Positions 17,200 to 25,499 of a stretch of DNA of 64,000 nucleotides are shown here, one piece after another; within the stretch, counting starts at the first letter, position 1; every line of letters begins with the position of its first letter. The notes beneath the pieces are model-generated. The model had not been told where the DNA came from, did no database searches, and saw only the letters and a program-made list of their open reading frames with translations. The DNA is from CANHEE01 sp043777755 (GTDB lineage Bacteria > Bacteroidota > Bacteroidia > Chitinophagales > Saprospiraceae). The stretch covers positions 1 to 64,000 of the forward strand of contig JAYWHK010000074.1 of the NCBI GenBank assembly GCA_043777755.1, in the 5' to 3' direction. The position numbers and the translations under genes were made by a program.

Positions 17200-17327
17200 G
17201 CACGCAGACATTCGCAGATGATGCTTCGCATCACTCACGGATTTTCACGGATTTCCTACGTAAGAAATCGGTGAAAATCCGTGAGTGAAATCAATTTATT
17301 GATTTTATCTGCAATAATCCGTGTGCT
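17200..17327. repeat. 128-bp palindromic dispersed repeat, copy 2
   Basis: Begins GCACGCAG, ends CCGTGTGCT and contains ATGATGCTTCGCATCACTCA, as copy 1 does (3563-3690). Same length and orientation. Differences are concentrated near the ends and at the hairpin tip, and some remain compatible with pairing. Confidence 0.85.
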
Positions 17328-17525
17328 AAATCCTTTATAATTTACCAGCATATAATTTAACGCTTTGATAAAACACCCATAATTATCGTTTATACAACTC
17401 AATTTTAAAGCACCACTTAATATTTTGCAGTAGGGTATTTATTAATCCACAATTAAAAATAAAATGTGGATAACTTATGTTAAGTTATTGAAAATCAGTA
17501 ACTATTTACAACTTTTACAATTTTT

Positions 17526-17615
17526 CACCACGGAGAAACGGAGAACACAGAGTGTGACAAAAAAATTAGCCTTCGGCTAATTTTTTCGCCTCCGTGACCT
17601 CCGTTTCTTCGTGGT
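17526..17615. repeat. ACCACGGAG palindromic repeat, copy A
   Basis: Arms ACCACGGAGAAACGGAG and CTCCGTTTCTTCGTGGT surround a central TTAGCCTTCGGCTAA hairpin. Other copies are at 23973-24060 (reverse orientation) and 54398-54486. It is joined directly to the 35-bp repeat at 17629-17663. The 17127-17699 interval consists largely of these repeats; I see no gene in it. Confidence 0.85.
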
Positions 17616-17628
17616 AAAAATAAAAATC

Positions 17629-17663
17629 TTTAATATCTAATCACCAATATCTGTTGTGTATAT
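17629..17663. repeat. 35-bp dispersed repeat, copy 2
   Basis: Same sequence as 2610-2644 apart from one base. Confidence 0.75.
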
Positions 17664-17674
17664 CACAGTTTTTC

Positions 17675-17703
17675 GTAGGATGTGCGACTGAAGTCGCCCC
17701 TAC
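17675..17703. repeat. Hairpin GTAGG...GCGACT/AGTCGC...CCTAC
   Basis: A compact palindrome overlapping the glgC stop codon. A related hairpin with diverged GTAAGG / CCTTAC ends is at 44350-44414. It could protect or end the glgC transcript. Confidence 0.5.
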
Positions 17704-18986
17704 AGAATCGTAAATCCGTTTGGTAATATCGCTCCTTTTTTGACCACAACAATGCCATCTTTGACAGCGTAAAGCGGATGATCGGTATTGTCTAAATGAT
17801 TGCCTCCTACAATGCGAACATCATTTCCGATACGACAATTTTTATCAATAATCGCATTCGTAATATAGCAACGGTGTCCAATACCAAGCAATGGCGTATT
17901 GTTGTTGGTTGCATTTTGCATTTCTTCTAAAGATTCATAATAATCACTACCCATGATGTAGGTCTGAGCGATGGTCGTCGCTGTTCCGATTCGAGAACGA
18001 ATTCCCACTACACTATGTTCAATCCTTGATGCCAAAATAATACAACCTTCTGCGATGAGTGCTTTTTCAAAAGTTGTACCACTGATTTTGGTTGGTGGCA
18101 ACATTCGAGAACGTGTATAAATTGCTTTTTCATTGTCAAAAAGATTGAATGGCGGAATATCCAAGGTCAATGCCAAGTTGGCTTCATAGAAAGAATAAAT
18201 ATTTCCAATGTCTGTCCAGTAGCCTTCGTATTGGTAGCTGGTCAAAACTCTTTTGCCAACATTGACAGGTATAATTTCTTTTCCAAAATCTGTTGCGTCT
18301 TTCATTTCATTGCGCAACAAATTGAACAACAAGTCTTTATTAAAAATATAAATACCCATTGACGCTAAATAATTGCGCCCTTCATGCTGCATACGCTCAC
18401 CAGTATCGCTTGTCCAATCTGATAAAATTTCTTTATTTGGTTTTTCGATAAAAGAAGTAATGTTGCCATTATCATCTGCTTTCAAAATGCCAAATTCAGG
18501 CGCATCTCTGTCACCTACAGGAATCGTAGCAATAGAAATATCCGCACCTTTTGCGATATGATTTTCCATCATTAGGCGGAAATCCATTTGATAAAGTTGG
18601 TCGCCAGAAAGAATCAAAACATACTCAAAATCGTGTGTTTCTAAGTGATGTAAGATTTGGCGAACCGCATCGGCAGTGCCTTGAAACCAAGTTGGATTGT
18701 CAGGTGTTTGTTCGGCAGCCAAAATATCCACAAAAGCCTTGCTGAATGAGCTGAATTGATAAGTATTTTTGATGTGTTTGTTCAACGAAGCAGAATTGAA
18801 CTGCGTAAGGACAAACATTCTAAAAATCTCCGAGTTCATACAATTTGAAATCGGAATATCCACCAAACGGTATTTTCCAGCGATTGGTACGGCTGGTTTT
18901 GAACGGGTAGCGGTCAAGGGCGAAAGGCGAGAGCCTGCGCCACCACCTAAAATTACAGCAACGGTTTTTTTGCTAATGTCTATCAT
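17700..18986 (-). CDS. glgC: Glucose-1-phosphate adenylyltransferase
   Basis: 428 residues. It makes ADP-glucose from ATP and glucose-1-phosphate, the committed step of bacterial glycogen synthesis in the cytosol. The nucleotidyltransferase signature AVILGGGAGSRLSPLTATRS and KPAVPIAGKYRLVDIPISNC begin near residue 10. FVLTQFNSASLNKH, WFQGTADAVRQ (about 100), the sugar-phosphate-binding FIEKP and the C-terminal left-handed beta-helix repeats (residues 290-428: NAIIDKNCRIGNDVRI) follow. Full length for the family. It has its own strong promoter. No other glycogen genes are adjacent. Confidence 0.95.
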   Translation of the reverse strand: MIDISKKTVAVILGGGAGSRLSPLTATRSKPAVPIAGKYRLVDIPISNCMNSEIFRMFVLTQFNSASLNKHIKNTYQFSSFSKAFVDILAAEQTPDNPTWFQGTADAVRQILHHLETHDFEYVLILSGDQLYQMDFRLMMENHIAKGADISIATIPVGDRDAPEFGILKADDNGNITSFIEKPNKEILSDWTSDTGERMQHEGRNYLASMGIYIFNKDLLFNLLRNEMKDATDFGKEIIPVNVGKRVLTSYQYEGYWTDIGNIYSFYEANLALTLDIPPFNLFDNEKAIYTRSRMLPPTKISGTTFEKALIAEGCIILASRIEHSVVGIRSRIGTATTIAQTYIMGSDYYESLEEMQNATNNNTPLLGIGHRCYITNAIIDKNCRIGNDVRIVGGNHLDNTDHPLYAVKDGIVVVKKGAILPNGFTIL

Positions 18987-19066
18987 AAAGTCTGTGGTTT
19001 GGTTTAAAATGGTTTTATATTTTTAGGCTTTTATATTTTTACAAATAAAAATTTGATGAATTAGGA

Positions 19067-19097
19067 CAAAGATAGTAAATAATTTTAAAATATCAAA
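19067..19097 (-). promoter_or_regulatory. Promoter of glgC
   Basis: On the minus strand: TTTG (19097-19094), 19-base spacer, TATCTTTG (19074-19067). Leader about 80 bases. Confidence 0.85.
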
Positions 19098-19185
19098 TGT
19101 GGACAAAAATGATTGAAATGTTTTTTTTTGACAAACCAACCATATCCCAATTAAACACCCTAACCTTTTTATGATTTGAGAAATA

Positions 19186-20151
19186 CTACCAAATTTTTTC
19201 CGCTTTCAAATAATGTTGCACATAATCTTTGATGCCTTCTTCTAAGGAATAAAAAGGCGTATCATAACCAACACTTTTGAGTTTGTTCATGTTTGCTTCT
19301 GTAAAATATTGGTATGTACCTCGAATATCTTGTGGAGTGTCTATAAAACCAATTGTTGGTTCGAGGTTTAAGGCATAAAAAGTGTTTTTTGCCAAATCTA
19401 AAAAAGTACGGGCTTCGCCAGTGCCAAGGTTGTAAATACCACTTTCGGGTTGATTTTTCATTAAAAAATAAATAACATTCACAACATCTTTGACATAAAT
19501 AAAATCACGGGATTGTTCGCCGTCGTTAAAATCTGGACGATGAGAACGGAACAATTGCATTGCACCAGTTGCTTTTATTTTACGGGCAGTGTGAAAAATC
19601 ACCGAAGCCATACGGTCTTTGTGGTACTCATTTGGGCCATAAACGTTAAAGAATTTCAGCCCTGCCCAAAATGGTGGTTTTTCTGTTTGTTCTAATGCCC
19701 ATAAGTCAAAATCATTTTTAGAATCGCCATAAGGATTCAAGGGTTTCAACTGCGACACAATATCGTGGCGGTCTTCATAACCCAATTCACCCAAACCATA
19801 AGTGGCTGCACTAGAAGCATAAATCAGTGGAATCTGATAGCTTGCGCAAAATGCCCAAACCATTTTTGAAAAATCAACATTGAGCAAGTCAAATATATTT
19901 TTATCCTTTTCGGTCGTATCTGTTCTTGCACCAAGATGAACCACAACACTAATTTTATTGCTATTTTCTTTGAAAAAATCAAGTAAATGACTTCTATCTA
20001 CTGTTTGAATGAAATTTTTAGAAGCATAATTTTGCACTTTATCAGTCCGTGAAAAATCATCAACAATCACCACATCGTCGTGACCATTGTCATTCAAAAA
20101 ACGGAGCATACAACTCCCGATAAACCCTGCTGCACCCGTTAAAACAATCAT
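19186..20151 (-). CDS. rfaD: ADP-L-glycero-D-manno-heptose 6-epimerase
   Basis: 321 residues, extended short-chain dehydrogenase fold. Rossmann motif GAAGFIGS at residues 6-13, IYASSAATYG, catalytic YGDSK (Y-x3-K, about 139-143), KFFNVYGPNEYHKDRMASV and GEQSRDFIYVKDVV match RfaD/HldD. The enzyme inverts C6 of ADP-D-glycero-D-manno-heptose to give the heptose donor for LPS core synthesis. Single gene, divergent from a small lipoprotein gene; the two promoters lie about 30 bases apart and their transcripts would overlap at the 5' ends. Confidence 0.93.
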   Translation of the reverse strand: MIVLTGAAGFIGSCMLRFLNDNGHDDVVIVDDFSRTDKVQNYASKNFIQTVDRSHLLDFFKENSNKISVVVHLGARTDTTEKDKNIFDLLNVDFSKMVWAFCASYQIPLIYASSAATYGLGELGYEDRHDIVSQLKPLNPYGDSKNDFDLWALEQTEKPPFWAGLKFFNVYGPNEYHKDRMASVIFHTARKIKATGAMQLFRSHRPDFNDGEQSRDFIYVKDVVNVIYFLMKNQPESGIYNLGTGEARTFLDLAKNTFYALNLEPTIGFIDTPQDIRGTYQYFTEANMNKLKSVGYDTPFYSLEEGIKDYVQHYLKAEKIW

Positions 20152-20199
20152 GTATAATTAAAATATCGTTAATTTTATAAAAAATAGTTAAGAAATGCC

Positions 20200-20228
20200 T
20201 TGATATTATAGATAAAGCATTACTTTTG
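20200..20228 (+). promoter_or_regulatory. Promoter of the 20320 lipoprotein gene
   Basis: TTG at 20200-20202, 18-base spacer, TACTTTTG at 20221-20228. The first transcribed bases (GTGACGTAAA) repeat those after the 2684 promoter. Confidence 0.75.
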
Positions 20229-20253
20229 TGACGTAAAGATAATTTTACCGTCG

Positions 20254-20261
20254 CAAAGGTA
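20254..20261 (-). promoter_or_regulatory. -7 box TACCTTTG of rfaD
   Basis: Minus-strand TAnnTTTG about 100 bases before the rfaD ATG, inside the leader of the divergent gene, so the two leaders are complementary over about 25 bases. Confidence 0.65.
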
Positions 20262-20319
20262 AGATTATTTATTAATAGAAAATTTTATTTTATTACCAAA
20301 AAAAATTCATAGAATTATC

Positions 20320-20874
20320 ATGAAAAGAACGTTATTCGCTGCAATCGCAGCTTTCGGTTTAATGTCTTCACTTTATTTAGTTTCTTGTGGCGAAGTTGAT
20401 CCTTGTAAGGACAAAGACTTTGGTGTACACGGTACTTGTGTTGATGGTATTGCAGTATGTAACGCTGGTTACGAAGTAGATCCAGGAAATGGTCGTTGTG
20501 ATGTTATTACAAGCACGCTTTGGTTGGGTGATTTCACAGGTGAAGATTTTGACACAAAAGGAACTTCTGTTACAGGAAAATATGTTTCTAAAATCCAAGC
20601 AATTGCTGGTGCTGGTAACGAGAACAAAGTAAGTATTCAAGATTTGGGTTTTTACGAATGTAAAAATACTACAACTGGTGCTATTCTTCCTTATTTTGTA
20701 GAAGGAACAGTAAAAGGTGACTCTATCAAAATTGATTACAAAACTTGTAACAATACTTTCAAAGGTGCTGGTTATTTTAATAGAACTGCAAAAACAGTAA
20801 CTATCAATTATACTGCAACTTATGGCACTCCTGCTAAAACAGATGTGAGCAAAGCTGTTTTGACTAAGAAATAA
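20320..20874 (+). CDS. Small lipoprotein with EGF-like cysteine module
   Basis: 184 residues. Signal peptide with lipobox LVSCG (Cys near residue 23). Right after the lipidated Cys comes a six-to-seven-residue-spaced Cys module (CKDKDFGVHGTC, CNAGYEVDPGNGRC) that resembles an EGF/cysteine-loop fold. A beta-rich domain of about 120 residues follows, like the lipocalin-type domains of small Bacteroidota lipoproteins. Probably outer-membrane anchored. Strong own promoter and bidirectional terminator. Function unknown. Confidence 0.8.
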   Translation: MKRTLFAAIAAFGLMSSLYLVSCGEVDPCKDKDFGVHGTCVDGIAVCNAGYEVDPGNGRCDVITSTLWLGDFTGEDFDTKGTSVTGKYVSKIQAIAGAGNENKVSIQDLGFYECKNTTTGAILPYFVEGTVKGDSIKIDYKTCNNTFKGAGYFNRTAKTVTINYTATYGTPAKTDVSKAVLTKK

Positions 20875-20892
20875 TCAAAATATTGTTTTAAT

Positions 20893-20937
20893 AAAAAAAG
20901 CCTCGTTATAATGTAAAAATTATAGCGAGGCTTTTTT
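20893..20937. terminator. Bidirectional intrinsic terminator
   Basis: AAAAAAGCCTCG and CGAGGCTTTTTT with inner ATAAT/ATTAT pairing, between convergent genes. Confidence 0.85.
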
Positions 20938-20959
20938 GTATTAAATATTTTGAGAAATT

Positions 20960-21442
20960 TTAATTATTTCTTCTACGACCAGTTGTTTGCGTTTCTTGTG
21001 TATTGGCAGCTGGATTTGCTTGGCGACCAGTTGTTTGCGTTTCAGGTGCGTTTGCAGCAGGGTCTTTACGACGACCAGTTGTTTCTTCTGCATTTTTAGG
21101 GGCTGTTGGCGTTGCAGGCTTCACTGTTGGAGCTGGTGCAGGTTTCACTGGAGCTTTTTTCGTAGGAACAGCTTTTTTTACAGGTGCTTTTGTGATTCCT
21201 TTCTTAACAGGAACAGCCGCAGCTTCTGCCATTTTAGCTTCTGCCAAACCAATTGCTTTTTGAACAGCCATTGCTTTACATTCTGCACGTTTGTTGTTTT
21301 CAAAAGAAACTACATTTTCAGATACTGCCGCATCAATGGCTTTCATTTGCTCATCAAGCGTGATTTTGTTGCCACCAAAAGCCGATAATAGTACGAATCC
21401 GCCTACGGCAACACTTGCGATTGCGATATTTTTTAAATTCAT
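20960..21442 (-). CDS. Exported Ala/Pro/Lys-rich protein with TTGR repeats
   Basis: 160 residues. An N-terminal hydrophobic segment (residues 8-24, ending SAFGG) acts as signal or anchor. A short helical part follows with one Cys (KRAECKAMAVQKAIG). A Lys/Pro/Ala-rich linker (about 80-115) precedes three C-terminal repeats of the form T-T-G-R-(R/Q) with PAAN between them. The DNA repeats are visible as GACCAGTTGTTT three times between 20978 and 21091. The basic, disordered tail suggests binding to cell wall or nucleic acid, but nothing proves it. The next small lipoprotein lies 270 bases upstream on the same strand. No known family. Confidence 0.65.
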   Translation of the reverse strand: MNLKNIAIASVAVGGFVLLSAFGGNKITLDEQMKAIDAAVSENVVSFENNKRAECKAMAVQKAIGLAEAKMAEAAAVPVKKGITKAPVKKAVPTKKAPVKPAPAPTVKPATPTAPKNAEETTGRRKDPAANAPETQTTGRQANPAANTQETQTTGRRRNN

Positions 21443-21709
21443 TGTGTTTAATTTAATTTTAAATTCAGGGTTCTAAATTCTATATTCAAGAATCGAAACA
21501 CGAAATTTTAGGTTTTTTAATCTTTTTTAATTCTAAATTTCTAAAACTTAGCGTATTTTATTTAATCACGAATTTTATCTAATTAAGCAAATTTTCACTA
21601 ATCGTAACTTAACAATTAAATCTAATTTCACTAATTTTATTAAAACTTCGTTTTAATCTCACATAAGACTAAGTTTTTACTTTAATTATTAATTATTAAT
21701 TAATAAAAA

Positions 21710-21949
21710 TTACTTTGCTACAGCGTTTGCTGTCAAGATAGAATCTACTGCGGCATTGGTCAATGCTTCCATATTTGCAGTACATTCTTGGTCTAACTTA
21801 GCTTCCGCTTCTTTAGTTTTTGCGGCAGTTGCTTCTGCTACTTTTTTAGTGATTTCAGCTTCTGTCAACAACTTTGGTTCGTTGCTACAAGAAGCAAAAA
21901 GGAATGATGCGCTCACTCCTAAAGCAAATATTAACTTTAAGTGCTTCAT
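21710..21949 (-). CDS. Small coiled-coil lipoprotein
   Basis: 79 residues. Lipoprotein signal peptide with lipobox LFASC (Cys about residue 21). The mature part is one amphipathic helix rich in Ala, Lys and Glu (TEAEITKKVAEATAAKTKEA), reminiscent of Lpp-like or Omp-associated coiled-coil lipoproteins. A minus-strand TATTTTTG box at 22026-22019 is a likely promoter. The 267 bases between it and the TTGR-repeat gene are very AT-rich with short ATTA and CACTAAT repetitions and hold nothing I can name. Confidence 0.75.
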   Translation of the reverse strand: MKHLKLIFALGVSASFLFASCSNEPKLLTEAEITKKVAEATAAKTKEAEAKLDQECTANMEALTNAAVDSILTANAVAK

Positions 21950-22018
21950 AATTATAGGATTTTGATTTTATAAAATAAGCCTAAGACTTATTTTTTGATG
22001 AAATAAACAAATAAAACG

Positions 22019-22026
22019 CAAAAATA
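22019..22026 (-). promoter_or_regulatory. Probable -7 box TATTTTTG of the small coiled-coil lipoprotein
   Basis: TAnnTTTG match 70 bases before the ATG; no clear -33 element. Confidence 0.45.
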
Positions 22027-22116
22027 TAAAATTTATGTTATATTAGATAAAAATAAACGTTCAAATACTTGATAAAATTCTGTTAAATTACTTTTTCTTT
22101 TGCAAAATACAACTAT

Positions 22117-22971
22117 TTAAGTTTTTTGATGTATGTACAAACCACTGATAACCAGTATTGTACCTGCTATTGTAAAAATAGTGATTGGTTCTCCAACAAA
22201 AATATTGGCATAAATAAATCCAAAAATTGGGCAAGTGAACAACCAAAAAGATGCTTTTACAGCATCTATACTCAATAAATTAAGCCAAAACTGTACCGCT
22301 ATTATGGTCACGATAATGACCAGCCACAAAACGGATAGGCAAAATTGAGTTGTATAAACTGTTGTGCTAATCTCATTGAACAAAAATGTTATCGGCAACA
22401 TACAAATTGCACCAAAAAAAATCTGCCAAGCGTTGATGCTGAGTTTTGGCAATGTCCACGTTTGGCTGGTGTAATAAACCGTTCCGATAGAATAACACAG
22501 CATACTTGCCCCTAAAAATAACATTCCTTCCAATGAAATATAGGCATTTCGGAGCAAAGGGAAAGTAGCAACAATAATACCTAACGTACCCAGAAATAAA
22601 CCTATCCAAGTATTTTTAGAAATTTCTTTTTTCAAAAAAATAGAAGACAAAATGCTGATTAATACTGGATTAATCGCCAGCGTGAGCGTACTAATTCCTG
22701 CCGAAGCACCTTTTAGTCCATAAATGAACAAAGACATATATAAGGTATTGTTAAGTACGCCGTATATCAAAAGGGATTTCCATTCGTTACCTTTCGGAAA
22801 AGCCGCACGCTGAATACCATGAACAATCAATAAAAGTAAAAATGCTGCTATCATAAAGCGCAAATTGGTCATCCATAAAGGTGGCTGATTGCCTTCTAAG
22901 CCAAATTTGTTCACCACGCTTGCTGATGCCCAAAGCGAAGCGAAGCCCAATCCTAATAAAAATCTTTTCAT
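22117..22971 (-). CDS. EamA/DMT-family transporter
   Basis: 284 residues with about ten hydrophobic helices in two homologous halves, the EamA (drug/metabolite exporter) layout. The first half begins FLLGLGFASLWASASVVNKFGL and the second near YSIGTVYYTS. Substrate cannot be told from sequence; family members export amino acids, metabolites or drugs. I start at the ATG at 22971. The frame extends to a TTG at 22998, but that TTG is part of a TACCTTTG promoter box (23003-22996), so the longer form would begin inside the promoter. Monocistronic. Confidence 0.85.
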   Translation of the reverse strand: MKRFLLGLGFASLWASASVVNKFGLEGNQPPLWMTNLRFMIAAFLLLLIVHGIQRAAFPKGNEWKSLLIYGVLNNTLYMSLFIYGLKGASAGISTLTLAINPVLISILSSIFLKKEISKNTWIGLFLGTLGIIVATFPLLRNAYISLEGMLFLGASMLCYSIGTVYYTSQTWTLPKLSINAWQIFFGAICMLPITFLFNEISTTVYTTQFCLSVLWLVIIVTIIAVQFWLNLLSIDAVKASFWLFTCPIFGFIYANIFVGEPITIFTIAGTILVISGLYIHQKT

Positions 22972-22995
22972 ACAAAATACGGTTTGTTTAAGCTG

Positions 22996-23003
22996 CAAAG
23001 GTA
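22996..23003 (-). promoter_or_regulatory. -7 box TACCTTTG of the EamA transporter
   Basis: Overlaps the alternative TTG start and argues for the ATG 24 bases further on. Confidence 0.6.
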
Positions 23004-23168
23004 CAAATTTTTTGAAAAATAATCAATTTTCATTTTTTTCTGAAAATTTAATAAATTTTACAATACTATGATTTTTGTATAAAATACTGATTATCAATTA
23101 TTTGTATTTTATTTAAGTATGAATTTACGTTTTCATACCTATTTTTAGTATAAAATAGTTAAACAGAA

Positions 23169-23200
23169 TTTGGATATTGTTTAATATCATTGTATCTTTG
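23169..23200 (+). promoter_or_regulatory. Promoter of the sigma factor gene
   Basis: TTTG 23169-23172, 20-base spacer, TATCTTTG 23193-23200. Confidence 0.75.
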
Positions 23201-23254
23201 ACCTATAAAAGATTAAACAAAATATAAATACTCTACTATTCAATCATATATATC

Positions 23255-23824
23255 ATGTCAAGTATAGAATTTCACTTCCGATTAGACCAATTAGCAAGCA
23301 TATTAAATGGCTTTGCTTACAACCTAACCAAAAATGTTGAAGATGCAAAAGATTTGCAACAAGAAACAGCATTTAGAGCTTTGGTGAACCGTGATAAGTT
23401 CTCGCAAGGAACAAACTTCAAAGCGTGGATTTTTACGATTATGAAAAATATTTTCATTAATAATTATCGTAAAAAGGTAAAAGCAAATACCATTTTTGAC
23501 AGTACTGACAACCAATATTTCATCAATTCGGGTACAAATGTAGTCCGCAATGCAGCGGAATCTGACATTATGATGCAAGAATTAACTCAAATGGTTACGA
23601 ATTTAGATGACAGCATCAAAATTCCGTTTGTGATGCACTACGAAGGATTCAAATACCAAGAGATTGCAGAGCAACTTGACTTGCCTTTGGGAACAGTCAA
23701 AAGCCGTATTTTCTTCGCCCGCAAAGAGTTGAAAACAAAAGTAAATAAGCGTTACGATGGTATTGGCAGTGCTTATGAGCGCAAATCAAAATACGACAGT
23801 ATGAGAATGGCAGCTGCCGAATAA
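23255..23824 (+). CDS. RNA polymerase sigma factor, sigma-70 family (ECF-like)
   Basis: 189 residues with sigma region 2 (about 10-80: LTKNVEDAKDLQQETAFRAL, FKAWIFTIMKNIFINNYRK, the -10 recognition helix) and region 4 (about 110-170: MHYEGFKYQEIAEQLDLPLGTVKSRIFFARKEL, an HTH that reads the -35). It lacks regions 1 and 3, as ECF sigmas do. No anti-sigma gene is adjacent. The consensus housekeeping-type promoter upstream suggests that the gene itself is transcribed by the main sigma factor. Its regulon cannot be read from the window. The C-terminal tail (YDGIGSAYERKSKYDSMRM) extends beyond region 4. Confidence 0.92.
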   Translation: MSSIEFHFRLDQLASILNGFAYNLTKNVEDAKDLQQETAFRALVNRDKFSQGTNFKAWIFTIMKNIFINNYRKKVKANTIFDSTDNQYFINSGTNVVRNAAESDIMMQELTQMVTNLDDSIKIPFVMHYEGFKYQEIAEQLDLPLGTVKSRIFFARKELKTKVNKRYDGIGSAYERKSKYDSMRMAAAE

Positions 23825-23972
23825 GATATTATTACAATAGGGTTTTATATAAAAGTGAGTGTGTTTCAATGAAATACACTCGCTTTTTTGTTTTTTATTA
23901 CAATTTCAGGCTTTAAAGTGCGTTTATTTGTAATTGTTTAGCGTCGAAAAAAATCGAAGATTTTTTATTTTT

Positions 23973-24060
23973 ACCACGGAGAAACGGAGGTCACGGAGGC
24001 AAAAAAATTAGCCTTAGGCTAATTTTTTGCCAAACTCTGTGTTCTCCACCTCTCCGTGGT
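23973..24060. repeat. ACCACGGAG palindromic repeat, copy B (inverted orientation)
   Basis: Reverse complement of copies A and C, with shared flanks (AGCGTCGAAAAAAATCGAAG on one side and TTGCAAAAGTGGTAAA on the other). It fills most of the 23825-24122 gap. Confidence 0.85.
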
Positions 24061-24122
24061 AAAAATTGCAAAAGTGGTAAACAGTTATGTTTATTTTATG
24101 AAATAACTCAAAATTTTACGTT

Positions 24123-24863
24123 ATGCTTTTTAAAAGAAAAACAATTCTATCTTACTTGAAAAACTTTTATTTTTTGGCACTTTTCTTTCCTGTTTTTTCA
24201 AAAGCACAAAAAATAGAACACGTTTATTTATTGCATGGTTTGGCAGCCGATTCAAGATTATTTGATTCGCTTGTGTTAGACCATTCTTTCCAAGTTCACA
24301 AAATCAATCTTCCCGTTCCTTTCAAAAACGAAACGATGCCAAGTTATGCACAACGCATCGCTCTTATGATAGATACGACACAATCTTTTGCGCTTGTTGG
24401 TGTGTCTTTGGGTGGCATGGTGAGTACGGAATTGTCTGAGATTTTACCTGCAAAAAAGGTAATTTTGATAGCAAGTGCAGGCTGTCGAGGAGAATTACCT
24501 AAGCGATTTCAGCGAATGAAAAATTTTCCTATTTATAAAATTGTACCAGGTTTTTTTATGAAATGGAGTTCATTCGTAGCACAACCTTTGGTCGAGCGTG
24601 ACCGATACAAGCAACGAAAAACTTTTAACCGAATGTTGCGTGATAAAAATCCACGTTTTTTAAAACAAGCTACTCGTTTGATTATGACTTGGGAACGTAG
24701 CGAAAAACCGAAAAATCTGTACCATATTCATGGCACAAGTGACAACACCATTTTTTATAAAAATGTAAAAGCCGATTATACAGTTTCAAAAGGAACGCAT
24801 TTTATGGTTTTGACCGAAGGGAAAACTGTTAGCAAAATAGTGAATGATGTTTTGAAAAATTAA
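24123..24863 (+). CDS. Exported alpha/beta hydrolase
   Basis: 246 residues. Signal peptide ending at FSKAQ. Alpha/beta-hydrolase order: oxyanion YLLHGLAADSRLF (residues 37-49), nucleophile elbow GVSLGGM (Ser about residue 99), and a likely catalytic Asp/His late in the chain (HGTSDNTIF, then SKGTHFMV). Substrate unknown; small exported esterase- or lipase-like enzymes of this type are common. No promoter box is evident upstream, where an ACCACGGAG repeat ends about 60 bases before the ATG. Confidence 0.82.
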   Translation: MLFKRKTILSYLKNFYFLALFFPVFSKAQKIEHVYLLHGLAADSRLFDSLVLDHSFQVHKINLPVPFKNETMPSYAQRIALMIDTTQSFALVGVSLGGMVSTELSEILPAKKVILIASAGCRGELPKRFQRMKNFPIYKIVPGFFMKWSSFVAQPLVERDRYKQRKTFNRMLRDKNPRFLKQATRLIMTWERSEKPKNLYHIHGTSDNTIFYKNVKADYTVSKGTHFMVLTEGKTVSKIVNDVLKN

Positions 24864-24991
24864 GATTTCTTTATAAAATCGCTTGAAAAATGCTAAATTG
24901 ACGTTAAACGGCTTTTGAAATAGATAAAATAAAAAAGAGGAACGTTTTAGGTTCATTAATTTTTTATTTTAAAACCAAATTTTCAAAAATC

Positions 24992-25426
24992 ATGATTCAA
25001 AAATTTGCATTTTTTGCCCTATTCGCTACATTATTCGCTTCTTGTTCTTTGTTTGAAGAACCAACTGCAAGCGAAGTTTTACAAGATAAAGTATGGAAGT
25101 TGAGCCTCAAGACAGAAAACGGAACAGCCGTTGTTTTGCCAACTTGCACCGCAGATGACAAGTTCACTTATAGCGCAAGTGGCTCTTACGAACACAATTA
25201 CGGTACAGACAAATGTTTGGCAGACCCAAACACCACAACAGGCAATTGGAGCGTCGAAAACAGTGACCAAACCTTAAAATTGGTAACAACCATTTTGGGC
25301 ATCAGCCGAACAAGCTCTTATACCATCAAGTCTTTCACGAGCAAACAAGTGGTTTTGTCTTACGAAAATACGTCTATCGGTGGCACTACAAAAACGATTG
25401 AGGAAACGTATATTCCAGTGCAGTAA
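24992..25426 (+). CDS. Lipocalin-like small lipoprotein
   Basis: 144 residues. Lipoprotein signal with lipobox LFASC (about residue 18). The body is predicted beta-rich: VWKLSLKTENG, CTADDKFTYSASGSYEHNYG, TGNWSVENSDQTLKLVTT, VVLSYENTS. This is the lipocalin-like pattern of many small Bacteroidota lipoproteins, with two Cys (CTADD and DKCLADP) likely forming a disulfide. Ligand unknown. It ends in a bidirectional terminator shared with the CotH gene. Confidence 0.8.
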   Translation: MIQKFAFFALFATLFASCSLFEEPTASEVLQDKVWKLSLKTENGTAVVLPTCTADDKFTYSASGSYEHNYGTDKCLADPNTTTGNWSVENSDQTLKLVTTILGISRTSSYTIKSFTSKQVVLSYENTSIGGTTKTIEETYIPVQ

Positions 25427-25438
25427 AATAAATTCATT

Positions 25439-25484
25439 AAAAAAAGACCCTCCGAAAGTTTCTAACTCTTGGAGGGTCTTTTTT
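25439..25484. terminator. Bidirectional intrinsic terminator
   Basis: AAAAAGACCCTCC and GGAGGGTCTTTTTT flank a 17-base loop between convergent genes. Confidence 0.85.
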
Positions 25485-25499
25485 ATGCAAAAATTTAAT

